Assembly: GCA_037127315.1 (NCBI GenBank)
Contig: JBBBDQ010001271.1
Span: forward strand, 2,336,001-2,400,000
Reading direction: 5' to 3'
Length of the DNA: 64,000 nt
Origin: Ascarosepion bandense
Taxonomy: Eukaryota > Mollusca > Cephalopoda > Sepiida > Sepiidae
Shown: positions 1 through 11,035 of the stretch, piece after piece
Position numbering within the stretch: position 1 is the first letter of the stretch
How the letters are laid out: the number at the start of each line of letters is the position of its first letter
Made by a program: the position numbers and the translations under genes
Notes under the pieces: model-generated
Seen by the model: only the letters and a program-made list of their open reading frames with translations
What the model was told of the DNA's origin: nothing
Databases searched by the model: none

Positions 1-111
1 CTGGGTTAGTTCCCGGTGGGTTTCAAGATGTTCTTAGTTGTAGTTTGAGTATTGATAATCTAGACGAAATTAGTTTTGTCGATATTGGTATTATAACTAT
101 AATTAATATTA

Positions 112-129
112 ATATATATATATATATAT
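112..129. repeat. (TA)n microsatellite
   Basis: Uninterrupted AT dinucleotides, one of many TA arrays in the window. Confidence 0.9.
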
Positions 130-321
130 TGTGATAAAATAAACTAAGCATACAAATATTTACCAAGAACAAAAGTACATGTACTCAATGTCAAAAAACA
201 GAATTTATGTATTTAAGCAAATAATGAAAATAATTATGCTTCAACGTACCACTCCTAGTTACATGCAATTAGTAATCATTATGTTGACCCAATGACATTT
301 AGATGAATAATCAATTTTCCA

Positions 322-322
322 T

Positions 323-361
<39 letters not shown>

Positions 362-362
362 A
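322..362. repeat. compound (TA)n(TG)n microsatellite
   Basis: A TA run passes directly into a TG run of about 12 units, then into an imperfect TATG tail. Confidence 0.9.
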
Positions 363-379
363 TGTATATATGTATGTAT

Positions 380-839
380 ACACACCACAAACCAAAGTAT
401 TGATAAAATCAAAGCAAAGCCTGTTAGTGACCAAAGAAAATGAAAACAAGAAAAATCAATAAATCAAAAGCAAGAAGAAAAATCCATAAAGAAAATGATA
501 AAAAAAAAATAACTGAAAAGAAAATACCAAAAAAACAAATATCTGCCTAAACATGAAAAGGCAGTGCTCTACGTCGAAATGACCACGGTAGAGCAATTAT
601 GCTGCTCAGTAGCACAACTCAAAAGAAGACAATGTTCAGACTGTTACTTAAGTTTCATACAACTGCGATCAACAGGTGACCAGGTTACATTTTGTTTGCC
701 GGATGATCATGGGAGCAGGGAACTTAAGTCCTGGTCTGAAATGATTATTATTATTCTATTTTTATTATAAGTAGTTATATTTTTATATATAATACAATAA
801 TAATATTGAAATCTTATGTTATATAAAATATTATAATAA

Positions 840-840
<1 letters not shown>
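380..840. other. unannotated stretch, A-rich then mixed
   Basis: Positions 410-540 are strongly A-rich on the + strand. The following 200 bases have a more balanced composition and an open frame from 564 to 770, but no recognisable protein motif. I see no gene. Confidence 0.5.

Positions 841-843
<3 letters not shown>

Positions 844-889
<46 letters not shown>
844..889. repeat. (TA)n microsatellite
   Basis: About 23 perfect TA units. It gives an artificial Ile-Tyr repeat in translation. Confidence 0.95.
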
Positions 890-893
<4 letters not shown>

Positions 894-956
894 AACTCAA
901 GTTATGATCTATGAATTGTCAGTAAAATTACTCAAAATAAAACTAACACTGACATG

Positions 957-1605
957 TCATTTTAACAAATATTTGTTCCAAAATTTTACAAAATTATTTT
1001 GAAATACTAAAGAATAAATTTCTTCAATAAAATCACAATTGGCTTCAACCACATCATCCAGACAACTTTGGAAATGCCAATGCCTGTAATTCTTCTGGCT
1101 GGTCTTTAAGTTGGTGAATGTTGCAGTCTGGGGTGTTATGTAGCCAGATATAAGTGAGTGATGCGGATGCAAAAATTGCCTGACAGTCATGACTGGGTTC
1201 ATCTGCTGGTGTGGAATGGTGCAAAATCCTGCAGCCATATATAGAGTCTGCCAGCAGCCACCCTCTTGACCCAGGGTAACACTTTCTCCTCAAAGCACTT
1301 AATGTAGGCTACCATGTTGAGTATGAGTCCCTGTGGGAAGATAAATAAAGGCACAACATTACCATCACTAGTGATCACTCTAAACACCTTTGTAACCACC
1401 ATTAGTGTCATCTAACTTCTTCTGAAACCTTTGCACTGTCCTCAGATTGACACCCAAATACTTAGAAATGTTTGTATTCAAGCTTCCAGCATGAATACCA
1501 AGCAGGATGTCAGGCCATCTTCAAATTTCTGGCAGAGTGACTTGCATCATGGTGGTCTTTTTCTCACTGACAGTGCCAAACTGACACTGCTGTAGCATGC
1601 TGATA
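957..1605 (-). pseudogene. decayed maT-like (DD37D) mariner transposase, copy 1
   Basis: Transposase relic of the Tc1/mariner superfamily, read on the minus strand from about 1605 to 957. The fragments lie in different frames. First comes a helix-turn-helix-like piece (KYLGVNLRTVQRFQKKLDD, about 1470-1410), then ITSDGNVVPLFIFPQGL, then YIKCFEEKVLPWVKRVAAGR, then the second catalytic region QDFAPFHTSR, then PDCN, and finally the C-terminal DVVEANCDFIEE. The family as I know it has about 340 residues. Here about 130 residues between the N-terminal helix and the TSDG motif are missing, and so is the segment holding the third catalytic Asp after PDCN. Several frameshifts and stops make it inactive. 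The maT/DD37D label is from memory of the family motifs. A second copy lies at 32950-33305. Confidence 0.8.
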
Positions 1606-1657
1606 AAAAAATCTAAAGCAAACAATGTGCACATGCAAAATTGAAGTATAAAATATT

Positions 1658-1661
<4 letters not shown>

Positions 1662-1705
<44 letters not shown>
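1662..1705. repeat. (TA)n microsatellite
   Basis: About 21 TA units just past the 5' end of the mariner relic. Confidence 0.95.
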
Positions 1706-1709
<4 letters not shown>

Positions 1710-1788
1710 TATTCATGTTTGTTACTTTTCACTCTTATGAAAAGAATAGATCTTCAAATACTAGATAAAAACAAAAATATAAGAACAC

Positions 1789-1791
<3 letters not shown>

Positions 1792-1829
<38 letters not shown>
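1792..1829. repeat. (TA)n microsatellite
   Basis: About 19 TA units, separated from the preceding TA array by about 90 bases. Confidence 0.95.
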
Positions 1830-1831
<2 letters not shown>

Positions 1832-2530
1832 GAAACCCTCTTGGTCTGTGCTTCTCACGTGTCACACATAGAAAACAAGGCTTTTAGAAAAGTTACTAAA
1901 CTTAAAATATATGTCTGATATGAAGACAGTATTATTATTTTAGCTGAGAACAAAATCAAAATTGATAATTTTAAAACTACTTTTGAAAAGAATTCTGCCC
2001 TCAACTCTCCCTATGAACTTCACCAAACATAAATTCCCAATTTTGAATGTTCTTCTTGAGTCTAATCATAATATATTCACTATCTTTTATCTAAAAAAAA
2101 ACCCCACAAGTAAAAACTCTTTTCACCTTTATTTTGCTTGTCAATATCCACTTAGATTTATTCAAAATTTCTTCATGAAAGCACACAAAAATGCTCTCTT
2201 GCCCACTTTTCTTTAAAGAACTTAATAATGGGAAACAAACACTTGTTAATAATATTTTCCAAACTGTCTTATAAATTACAACATTACACTATTTCTATCT
2301 AATGTAATCAATAGCAACACTGAGCATACAGAAAATAAAAAACAATATAAAATAATAATCAAATGCTTTGTTACTATAAGTAAGATGAATCTTCACTTAG
2401 AAACATTATAAAGAAATACACAAATCCAGTTGATATAAACAAGAAATTAAAATTGATTATCTATTACAAAAAATTAAAAGAACCTCAATGTCCAAAATTA
2501 TAATTTACTAGCAGAGAACCAACATTATTT
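1830..2530. other. unannotated AT-rich stretch
   Basis: An 84-codon open frame (1962-2216) shows low-complexity coding and no motif I recognise. No gene or repeat family identified. Confidence 0.5.
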
Positions 2531-2534
2531 ATGA

Positions 2535-2720
2535 ATTTAATACACTGCTATCATAGTGAGTTAAATGTGTCAAATGCCATTTCATAGTCAATCAAAGCTA
2601 AACAAATTGGTTTCTTATATTCTGTTGGTTCATTTGGTTTATAGTTTGTACTTGATCAGTGGTTGAGCATCTGTCCTAAAATTTGCCCCATTAAATAATT
2701 GATTTATATCTAGGGTATTT
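2535..2720 (-). mobile_element. RTE-like LINE reverse transcriptase fragment
   Basis: Minus-strand translation gives YKKPICLALIDYEMAFDTFN. This matches the palm motif A of RTE-type reverse transcriptases, in which a catalytic Asp sits in a D-Y-x-x-A-F-D context. Only about 60 residues are recognisable and there are nearby stops. It is an old 5'- and 3'-truncated copy. Confidence 0.6.
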
Positions 2721-2729
2721 GTTTGTCTA

Positions 2730-3326
2730 TTTGTAAGAATGTATGCAAATAATTTATGCACAACTGACATGAAAATGATGATTTCAACATCAACATAAAT
2801 GCTGAAATCACAGTGGCTCTTCTAGACAAACTGTTAACTAAAGCTAATGATCATTGTTTACTTGTATTTCAGGAGGTAGTGAAGGATGTAATGTAGGAAC
2901 ATTCAACTCCCTGAGAATTTTGATAAAACTGCATATTGATTGACTTTTGTAAAAATAAAACAATGATTTAGACAAGAGGTTATGAAAAAATGTTGTACTA
3001 TTTTCAAAATCTGTATAAACTTACACATCAAAATCCTGTTTTAGTTTCCAGAACTATTTCATAAAATATCAATTAAAATTTTCTTAAATGTTATCTTTTC
3101 ACTTCTTTGATTTTCTTAATCTATTTAATTTTAGATCTTGAATAAAAGCCAGACTTGGAATGAGCAGACGGCAGTAGAAATTGTTTTTCAAACTCTAATA
3201 AGCAGTAAGGGGACTTGAAATAACTGATAGGTATGAAAAAAGAAGCAGGTAATATTAATCTGGAATTTAGTTTATTTGAATGAAAGAAAGGTATGAAAAT
3301 ATACAAAAACTTATTTAAAGTGAGTT
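2730..3326. other. unannotated stretch
   Basis: No coding region, tandem array or recognised interspersed repeat. Confidence 0.5.
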
Positions 3327-3334
3327 TTTACTTT

Positions 3335-3892
3335 AGTAAATTTTTGTTTTGTTCCCCGAAGGCCTTTACCCCTTCAAAACTTTCTAAAACATCCTTAATT
3401 CTGTGCAAATGTACATGCTGAACTCAAATCAACAATTGTTTATTGAAGAAACCTACCTTTCTTTCATGGTATCGACCATAAATACATCGGACTATATCTC
3501 ACCCCTTATTACTGTTGTCATCTCTGCTTCACCGCTGAATGAATTGAAGTGTAGGTTTCTTTTTTTTGGTCGATCATCTCTATTTCAGCAATTATTTTGC
3601 AAATTGTTTGGTTTTGGAACTCATTTTGCATGATTGAAAAAAGGACAAAAAATCGTAACACTATACGTGAATTCAGTCAGCAGTGAATAACATCTTTGAT
3701 ACGTGGTTACGGGGTGAGATAAACAGCGACAAGAAGTTTCATATTTTTCTGCTCGATAACATGAAAAAAGGTATGTTTCTTCAATAAATAATTACCAATT
3801 TGAGTTCATCATATACATTTGCATGGAAATGGGGAGGTTTTTGAAAGATTTGAAGGGTTAAAGGCCTTCGGGGAACAAAACAAAAATTTACC
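3335..3892. mobile_element. fold-back MITE with 8-bp TSD (hAT-like), copy 1
   Basis: The two ends are inverted repeats more than 100 bp long. They share the terminal GTAAATTTTTGTTTTGTTCC, then CCGAAGGCCTTTACCCCTTC, then a block reading TTTATTGAAGAAACCTACC. The left flank TTTACTTT (3327-3334) and right flank TTTACTTC (3893-3900) form an 8-bp target duplication with one mismatch. The central 250 bp are not palindromic and encode nothing recognisable. An 8-bp duplication suggests mobilisation by a hAT-type transposase, which is an inference. The right half is duplicated at 5039-5124, and a related element lies at 43440-44025. Confidence 0.8.
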
Positions 3893-4246
3893 TTTACTTC
3901 TATATTAAAATTCTTGCCACAAAGATAAGCCTAAATAAGCATGTTTCTAATTTCCTCTATTTGTTATTTTTTCTTTACAGATGGTTGTGCATTCTTGTCT
4001 GTAGTCATGAACTGATTGCAAAAATACATGTTTTTCCCTCAACAAAATCCAAGGTATCTCAGTTAGCAAAAGTTATCACAAAATATTTGCTTTTTTAGTT
4101 TTCTAATGTAAGATATATGGATGATACGGTGCTGATAGCAGACATGGAAAAGAAAATGCAGGACCTACTATAAAAGGTAGCAAGAGAAAGCATGAAGAAA
4201 GTACTGAGCATAAACTTCAAAATAAATGTATAGTCATCAGCAAAAA
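3813..4246. repeat. segmental duplication, copy A
   Basis: This stretch reappears at 5039-5364 in the same orientation with about three substitutions, apart from one gap. It includes the right arm of the fold-back MITE, its flank and the start of an RTE-like LINE fragment. Bases 4016-4124 are replaced by a single base in copy B. Confidence 0.92.
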
Positions 4247-4950
4247 TTCGGAGCAACAGAAATGTGGTTCTACTAACATACTTAGTGAACTTGACTAAAT
4301 AGATAAAGAAATAGGTTTTGAGAAAAATAACAAAAGGTAAAATTAATTAAGAGCAACAAAGAACAAGAAATTGTGGAGAGTCATGCAATATTGGGTCTCT
4401 TAAATGGAAGTGAATGTTAGACAATCCATTAGATGAAGAAAGGATTTAAGTCAACAGAAATGGGGTTCTACAAATAAATACCATGTGTTAATCCTCACTT
4501 TAGTTTTTCTGTTATCTCTTTCATCTTTCATTATTTCCAGAATAAAAACAAGTAAAGCTAGCCTCCACTTTATACCTTCATATAAGGATTAGAATCAAAT
4601 GGGAGCTAATTAAGTCATTCCCACCATGAACTGTACATGTGAGAAATCATGAAGTTTTAGTGCAAAAAAAAAAAAGAAAAAAAAGTCCCTAATATTTATA
4701 ATCAGGAAACAATGGAAATTTCTAGGGCAGATTATGAAGAAAAAGAGATTGGAAAATTTGTCACTGACAGAATGGACAGAGAAAAGCAACAAAAAGTTTG
4801 TATAAATAATTGGTAGAACAGGGATAAGAAGAGTTAGTAAAAATATAATCTTTATTAAGAGCTACAAGGGACAAAAAGTTGTGGAATGCCATGACTGTTC
4901 ATGTCCTGAAGAGCAAAGATACATAAAAAAGATGAATCTTTAATGAACAG
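4101..4950 (+). mobile_element. mosaic of RTE-like LINE 3' fragments
   Basis: At least three pieces of one RTE-like reverse transcriptase lie in the same orientation. Bases 4101-4246 hold the motif C region (RYMDDTVLIADMEKKMQDLL, with the usual YADD box changed to YMDD). Bases 4249-4470 jump to the C-terminal end (ATEMWFY, TRATKNKKLWRVM) and then back to GSEC-TI. Bases 4605-4950 hold another 3' end (IRKQWKFLGQIMKKKRLENL and a KLWNAM-like tail). The order is not collinear, so more than one insertion or rearrangement is needed. Stops are frequent. Confidence 0.75.
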
Positions 4951-5038
4951 AACATTATTCTGACCAAAACCTTATCTCAATTCAGACTTTTAAAATTACC
5001 ACATTTCCTAAACAGAAAATTAAGAACTAAACTTAATG

Positions 5039-5364
5039 ATACATTTGCATGGAAATGGGGAGGTTTTTGAAAGATTTGAAGGGTTAAAGGTCTTCGGGGA
5101 ACAAAACAAAAATTTACCTTTACTTCTATATTAAAATTCTTGCCACAAAGATAAGCCTAAATAAGCATGTTTCTAATTTCCTCTATTTGTTATTTTTTCT
5201 TTACAGACGGTTGTGCATTCTTGTCTGTAGTCATGAACTGACTACGGTGCTGATAGCAGACATGGAAAAGAAAATGCAGGACCTACTATAAAAGGTAGCA
5301 AGAGAAAGCATGAAGAAAGGACTGAGCATAAACTTCAAAATAAATGTATAGTCATCAGCAAAAA
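5039..5364. repeat. segmental duplication, copy B (with internal deletion)
   Basis: Near-identical to 3813-4246. Relative to copy A, 109 bases (4016-4124) are replaced by one C. The gap has a short TGA microhomology on both sides. Confidence 0.92.
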
Positions 5365-5850
5365 GAAGAACCCAAAATGTTAACTAACAAGTAAAGAAAT
5401 TTAAATACCTGGGAAGTGTTCTGACAGAAGATTGGAAGTTCAACATTGAGATCTAAAGATGCATTGACATGGCTAAGGATAGATTTCAAATGCTAAACAC
5501 AGTACTGAAAGATAGGAAAATCTTATTGGAAACAAAAGAAAGAAAGCTAGACAGCTATGTGTTATCTATCCTTCTATATGGCAGTGAATTTTGGACAATC
5601 TCTTCAAGGATAAAGGAAAGGCTCAAAGCAACAGAAATGTGGTTTGACAGAAACATGTTGACGATACCAGGGACTGAGTACATGAGCAAAAATGAGGACA
5701 GGAGAAAGCAGTGTGAGACATATTTGATAGACTTGAGAAAATAAATGGTAGAGCAGGGTTTGGGAGAGATACTAAAAGGAAAAATATTGAGAGCAACAAG
5801 AGACAGGATCAAGTGAAAGTCCATGATCACCTACATTCTGAAGAGACATG
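5243..5850 (+). mobile_element. RTE-like LINE, RT C-terminus and 3' end
   Basis: This is the most continuous 3' end of the RTE-like family here. In order it shows TVLIADMEKKMQDLL, then KFKYLGSVLTEDWKFNIEI, then DMAKDRFQMLNTVLKDRK, then VLSILLYGSEFWTISS, then KATEMWFDRNMLTIPGTEYM, then a 3' end resembling ATRDRIK. The frame from 5469 to 5744 is open. Upstream and downstream parts need stops or frameshifts to be joined. There is no endonuclease domain, so the copy is 5'-truncated and dead. The RTE/BovB-like clade assignment is from remembered motifs. Confidence 0.8.
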
Positions 5851-5859
5851 GCACATGAA

Positions 5860-8125
5860 CAAGAAAATGAATAAGAGTTTATGCCTTCAGAATAATCCTC
5901 TGACATCTTTCTACCTTATTTTGGATGAGATACTAACTGGAGTATGTAGTCTGCAGGCTAGGTTTTTTTTTGCTTGATTATTTGGTGCAAGAATCTGTTT
6001 CTTTATTTTTAAAAGTTTATTTTGTATACAAGAAAAATACTTTACTAAATCATTTACAGAGGATTTATTTTCTGTAAATGTAAATTAGATGTCAATCAAA
6101 TGCTGATTCATTAAACCATAGTTACTTTCCTATAATTTCAGTAAATATCAATGTTTTTGGCAGAACACTCCTACTTATATGGCTCAGTTGGAAAAGGTAT
6201 GAATCATTGCAGGTACAAAATCATCCAACTTTAAATTATTTGATGAATTTCATTGAGGATATTTATGAGCATGGAAAATGAATTTAGTTCAATCTCTGCT
6301 CATTTGTTTTAATTCTGTTTTCATTAATGCCCTTAAAAATGGTATGAATACATTTTCCTTCCATCTATATGTTAAATAACCGTGCTGGCTAGGTTCTCTT
6401 GCCTTTAGGTAGCAGCCAGTCTAAGTGAAAGAAAATTCTAAATTCAAAACCAGTCTAATGAGATATGGGCACCATCAGGCTATTTTTCCCAAGACACAGC
6501 AACTATGGCAATAGTAAATGCAGTGGCCTTATGACTCTAATAGGTTATGGAAATCTTGTTGGATTAATATCCTTATCTTTATTGTTTTAGTTACTGCATT
6601 CCCATCAGTTACCTCACTGCCTCTCCTCAGATAAATGGCACATTGTGTAATCATCAATTTTCTAAAATATTTTCACCTATTCATTGACCCAAAAGACAAA
6701 ACGTTTTACTGGACCTGTCAGCATAATGATCAAAACAAATGTCATACTAGTTTCAGAATTTATGACTGTGGTTAAGTTGGGTTTAGTACAATTGAAGTGG
6801 TCAATAAAACCACTAGTCAACTAAATCTTTTGGACTTATATCTCAGTAGTAGCCCAAATAGTATAAATAGTTACATTACTGCATCTCAAAAATATAGACA
6901 GATATTCTAAGTCTTGCTAAAATTTGGTTTTGCTTGAGTGAGAACACTTTGGTGAATTCTAACAAATTTCATTACAATGTCAAGAATATCAATAAAGTAG
7001 TTTAAAAAAGCAAAGTTGCTTAAAAATTAGGAATAAAGTGCAGATATAATAAAGAAAATTTCAATAGAAAATTTTTATTATGACCATGGAAAATGGAATT
7101 ATTATCAACCTAGAATTATTTAGAATTAATTTCTATAAATTTTGTAAAACTCTGAGAATCAGGATTGAAATTCAAAGTGATCAATTTGTCAGAGATGACT
7201 TCTTGATAATAATGGCTTGAGAAATTGATTTCAGTATGTGTCACATGAAAACTATACCACAGATACACTCAAGCGATCTGACTGAAACGGCATAGAAAAA
7301 ACTGTTTAGAAGTTTTGTCTATTCAGCTAAGCAACCACAAAGTTACAAGTCCTTACTAAATAATAAGCAGATAGAAGCTTTTAGTCTTAGTTATCAATCT
7401 GTTCAAAGACAGTGTCTTAAAAAAACACTTGCTCCCTACCAGCCTTGGCCATTTGTAGGGATGTATCATCTCTATCCAAAAATACTCACTACAATATAAA
7501 ATTCTTAAAGAAATCATGTGAGCTCACAATCTGCCACAAGCAGAAACAGTGGAACATGATTTGCTGACATCAGCTGGATTGTGACAAAGTTGCTATTAGC
7601 AGTGTTGAAAATAGTAAATGGAGGTGTACTAAAGTCATAGCTGTTATTAAAAGGCTTACTGTCAATGAGTATTAACAGTGTTTTGGGTTTATACAAAGAA
7701 CCTGAGGGGCTTATTAAGCTGGAAATGGCAGTCTGAAGTTGAAGATCCTACTAGGAAAGACATGTTTAGTAGCAGTGTCAGAGCTATAAGAAATTAAACA
7801 TATACAATTATAGCAAACTGTCCATTATAAGATAGCAGCAAAGAAAAAGATGATTTTAGTATTTGTGATGAAAGAAAATGTGTTGAAAAAATGTGTTGGC
7901 TTTATCACTCTCTTTTATAAAAGTTTTGTTTTTATATTAACTAGTTTAGCACCTGTTTCTTTGCTGAGAGTAAGTTAAACAAATTTCAAGTCTAAATTTT
8001 TGTCCATTTAAAATACCTTTATTTAAAAAATATTTAGTTTACACATTTTTCCTGTTCAGCAGGGTAAGTTGCCACACAGAAAGAGAAATTCTCTCAAGAC
8101 ACAGATTTGCATTTCAGTTTCATTC
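5860..8125. other. 2.3-kb stretch with no recognised feature
   Basis: AT-rich, with no open frame longer than about 60 codons, no long tandem repeat and no interspersed repeat that I recognise. It may be old single-copy sequence or decayed repeats. Confidence 0.5.
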
Positions 8126-8129
8126 AAAC

Positions 8130-8332
8130 TGTTTTTTTTTTAATCATATCACCCCGAGCAAGGTGGTAACACCACTGATGTGCAGGGGGCTATGTAAGAG
8201 TGAAAAGATTGGAAAAGAGAAAGCCGGAAACCACATCCTAAACAGGGAACAAGGGATGAGCCTCTTCACCTGTTCAATAGACGTGGATGGAGTGTGAACC
8301 GGGCAGTAGTTTAGTCTATCTACTCCAATTGA
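8130..8332 (-). mobile_element. A-tailed tRNA-like SINE, copy 1
   Basis: Minus-strand SINE of about 200 bp. Its tail is the poly-T at 8132-8140 on the + strand. The head contains a box-B-like GGTTCACACTCC preceded by GTAGATAGACTAAAC. The last 60 bases before the A tail (CCCCCTGCACATCAGTGG, then CACCTTGCTCGGGGTGAT) match the 3' end of the Jockey-like LINE at 28262-28740. Further copies lie at 15640-15850, 15858-15978 and 40651-40850. An A-rich stretch and a TG array follow its 5' side. Confidence 0.8.
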
Positions 8333-8364
8333 AAAAAAAAAGAAAAAAGAAATATACATTTGCA

Positions 8365-8366
<2 letters not shown>

Positions 8367-8418
<52 letters not shown>
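8367..8418. repeat. (TG)n microsatellite
   Basis: About 26 perfect TG units. Confidence 0.97.
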
Positions 8419-8419
<1 letters not shown>

Positions 8420-8534
8420 ATGTAAATTTGCATTCAGTGAGACTTAAAAATATAGCTATAAATTTTTTAGAAGCTTTAAAAATTAATATATCTATTACCA
8501 AATAATTTTCAAAAAGTTCAATAAAATATGATAA

Positions 8535-9180
8535 TTTTTTTTTGTTATTTCATCATATCACCCCATGCAACATCATAAAGCCACTAAGATACAAGGGGTT
8601 GCTGAGTGTGAAAAAAAAAAAAAAATGGTGAAATATTATTAAGGAGTGAAAACAATAGAAGAGTAATCAAGAAGAGAGTAGATAAAGATTGACATTGCAT
8701 TTAAGGTTTTGAAGTTCAAAGTTGGCTGGAAAACATGGAGCTAAAAGAGAGTTCCACAAGTGAGAAGGGCAAGAAAAGAAATTGCTAGCATAGAACTTAC
8801 AGAAGCTTTTAGCCATCTAAACTATAAATTGCTGAGACCACTAGTACTGCAATTAAACTCATAATGTCTTGGTACTGTAGCAAAGAGTGCCTCTGAACAA
8901 TTACCATGAAAATATTTATAGAAAACACACAAGAAAGTTATGTGATGGTGATGAGAATGTGAGTAAAGCAAAGATACCAGTTGAGGACTAGAAAATTGCT
9001 GATTCTTTTTTGTATTTTATCAAGAACATCTGGAGTGTTTAAAAAGTTAACTTTGTTTTTCTTCATTCCAAGTTTAGGATTTTATAAAGTAGGATGTGTT
9101 CAGAATATTTGGGAAGGCAACATGTTATTTCAGTATGTGTGTGCACTTGGTTGCATTAAATAGCACTAACACATTTAAGT
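8535..9180 (-). mobile_element. Jockey/I-like LINE 3' end, old copy
   Basis: Minus strand, with the A tail seen as T(9) at 8535-8543. The conserved tail ATGATG...CCTTGTATCTTAGTGGC is followed upstream by the C-terminal coding region: SHLWNSL, then FYKYFHG, then ILDKIQKRISNFL (around 9010). The same ordered motifs occur in the better copy at 16780-17920. Many stops are present. The 5' truncation is near 9180. Confidence 0.7.
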
Positions 9181-9184
9181 TACT

Positions 9185-9863
9185 CACATACAATGCAGAT
9201 ATACACCAAAATTGTGTGATGTAGAATCAATTATTTTTTTATAATAAAAAAAATGGAAAAAAGAAATTTTCCTTCTTTTTTTGTTCCTTACTGTTTTTTT
9301 TCACAATGTAACACCTTTAATTAATTTTAATTATAACCTGCATATGAGTTACAAGGTAAAACATTGGATTGAATGATAACATTGGAGACAGTCTTCTTGT
9401 AGCAGTCTTTGATTAGTATGAGGTCAAATTAAGACTGGCAGAAAGACAAGAAACTCCTGTTTACTTAGGTAGACCAGGAGAAAGGAGAGTGATAGGATTC
9501 CGATGAACAGTGACATATATCAACCTAGAGGTTAATCTTGTATTTTACACGCTTTGTTAGTTTGCCCCAGTCCTGTTTTGTAATTTCAACATAAGCTTTC
9601 TCTTTTACTCTCTCTTTCTCTCTAACAATAGAAATAATTAAGAATTTTTTGTACATCATATTTACCTTATTGTTTCAGCTTGGTTATAAACTCTTTCAGG
9701 TGATTTAAATTTTTTCCTCCACCACCAACCCTTTCCATTGCCTGTGCCACCCTCTTCACTCCTTCTGAAGATCTGATATGACCAAAAAGCATCAGCACTA
9801 TTCAGTATGGCACTTTGGTCTGATAAGTGAGGGCAGCTATTCAAAGAGGCAGTAGTGAATCCA

Positions 9864-9865
<2 letters not shown>
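9185..9865. other. unannotated stretch
   Basis: No coding region or recognised repeat, apart from a short CT-rich patch at 9600-9625. Confidence 0.5.

Positions 9866-9867
<2 letters not shown>

Positions 9868-9902
<35 letters not shown>
9868..9902. repeat. (TA)n microsatellite
   Basis: About 17 TA units ending in a short CA run. Confidence 0.95.
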
Positions 9903-9910
<8 letters not shown>

Positions 9911-10039
9911 TTATATATATTTTCTAAACATATATTGTTAAATATAACAAACAATGAATGTCTATTATGTTTAATCATGAGCCTTTCTAAACATTGTATT
10001 TTGGCCTTAATTTCAGATGAAAATAAAGACAAAAATTGT

Positions 10040-10040
<1 letters not shown>

Positions 10041-10074
<34 letters not shown>
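10041..10074. repeat. (TA)n array abutting a SINE
   Basis: About 16 TA units. It directly adjoins the 3' end of the tRNA-derived SINE at 10075-10208, as a similar array does at 47439-47470. Confidence 0.95.
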
Positions 10075-10077
<3 letters not shown>

Positions 10078-10208
10078 ATCCACAGACAGATTTGTTTTGC
10101 TGTATCACAGCTCATCAGTACGGTTAGACTCCGATTGCTTTTTAACAGAGGATTGAAACCCGACCGAATTGGCGTCAGTCGGCAATTCTATCTCTGGGCT
10201 ATGGGCGT
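10075..10208 (-). mobile_element. tRNA-derived SINE with (TA)n tail, copy 1
   Basis: On the minus strand the head reads TAGCCCAGAGATAGAA, a box A (TRGYNNARNNGG-like). It is followed about 35 bases later by GGGTTTCAATCC, a box B. The body continues AAAGCAATCGGAGTCTAACC and ends GTCTGTGGATGAC against a TA array. A second copy at 47471-47600 has the same ends and the same TA junction. The tRNA-like part is about 75 bp and does not fold as a functional tRNA. Confidence 0.8.
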
Positions 10209-10314
10209 TTGGTAGAAGAAGGCAGACATTTTAGCATGTATATTATAATTATACACACCCAATAGCCAGAGTGCTCTAATTCATTTTACTGAATGAGCGA
10301 TGTGTACATAAAAA

Positions 10315-10446
10315 TAAAGAATACCTAGCGAGCCAGACAACCTACATAGGTTTCACCTAAACAGATCGTCAGGGAGAGCCAGCTTTCCCTAACAATCCAT
10401 TTAAATGAAACCTTGTTAGGTTGTCTGGCTTGCTAGGTATTCTTTA
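10315..10446. repeat. 132-bp hairpin (short fold-back element)
   Basis: The arm AAAGAATACCTAGCGAGCC at the left is matched by GGCTTGCTAGGTATTCTTT at the right, and the pairing continues through CAGACAACCTA. The arms are about 45 bp with few mismatches, and the loop is about 40 bp. It is probably a MITE or MITE remnant. No clear target duplication was seen. Confidence 0.75.
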
Positions 10447-10648
10447 TTTATTCTGCTCTACTTAAGTATTGAGCACTTTTTTGTTAGTTGATTGCTCATA
10501 TCAGGGTTTTTTCTTTGGGCTACGTGCTGACTTGGTCTGAGCTCTTTTGACTGATGTTCGTGTACTTAGCTCTTTCTTTTTTAAAACCATTTTTTCCCTT
10601 CTTCATAGATCCATGGAAGGTCTTTCGACATGAGTATAGTTATTTTTT

Positions 10649-10649
<1 letters not shown>

Positions 10650-10683
<34 letters not shown>
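10650..10683. repeat. (TA)n microsatellite
   Basis: About 16 TA units. Confidence 0.95.
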
Positions 10684-10686
<3 letters not shown>

Positions 10687-10871
10687 CTTCCTGTCATGTT
10701 CACGGTTTGGATGATTTTGTTTTTTTTTTCTTATGTCTAAATGTAAGATAATCAATAATACATACATTAATATATATGTTCCTGTCATTTTAGACGGCGT
10801 ATTGATATAAATATTTTGCTATCATTTTTGATGGCATGGGACTACTCATATAAAATATTGTTGGATTAAAT

Positions 10872-10929
10872 GCACACACACACACACACACACAGACACA
10901 CACAGACACACATACACATATATATATAA
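10872..10929. repeat. compound (CA)n(TA)n microsatellite
   Basis: CA units interrupted by CAGACA steps, running into a short TA run. Confidence 0.95.
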
Positions 10930-10935
10930 GATTTG

Positions 10936-11035
10936 AGGATTCCATAATTGAGTGAGCTGAAGCATGCTGAGTCAGATTGTGGTTTTTTTTACAAACGGGG
11001 ATGCAGGTTTGAATCTTGCTAGAGGGCACATTTTC
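10936..11035 (+). mobile_element. possible tRNA-derived SINE remnant
   Basis: GATGCAGGTTTGAATCTTGC resembles a box B (GGTTCRANNCC) and sits about 50 bases after a weak box-A-like GAGTGAGCTGAAGC. There is no second copy in the window, so this is tentative. Confidence 0.3.

Noticed and set aside
844..889. Open frames of repeated Ile-Tyr, His-Thr or Cys-Val across TA, CA and TG arrays (also at 1662, 8367, 9868, 10041, 11450, 48613 and 59765)
   Set aside because: They are translations of microsatellites with no flanking coding signal.
10110..10208. Functional tRNA gene on the minus strand
   Set aside because: Box A and box B are present, but the sequence between and after them does not fold as a cloverleaf. 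A second copy with the same non-tRNA body exists at 47471.
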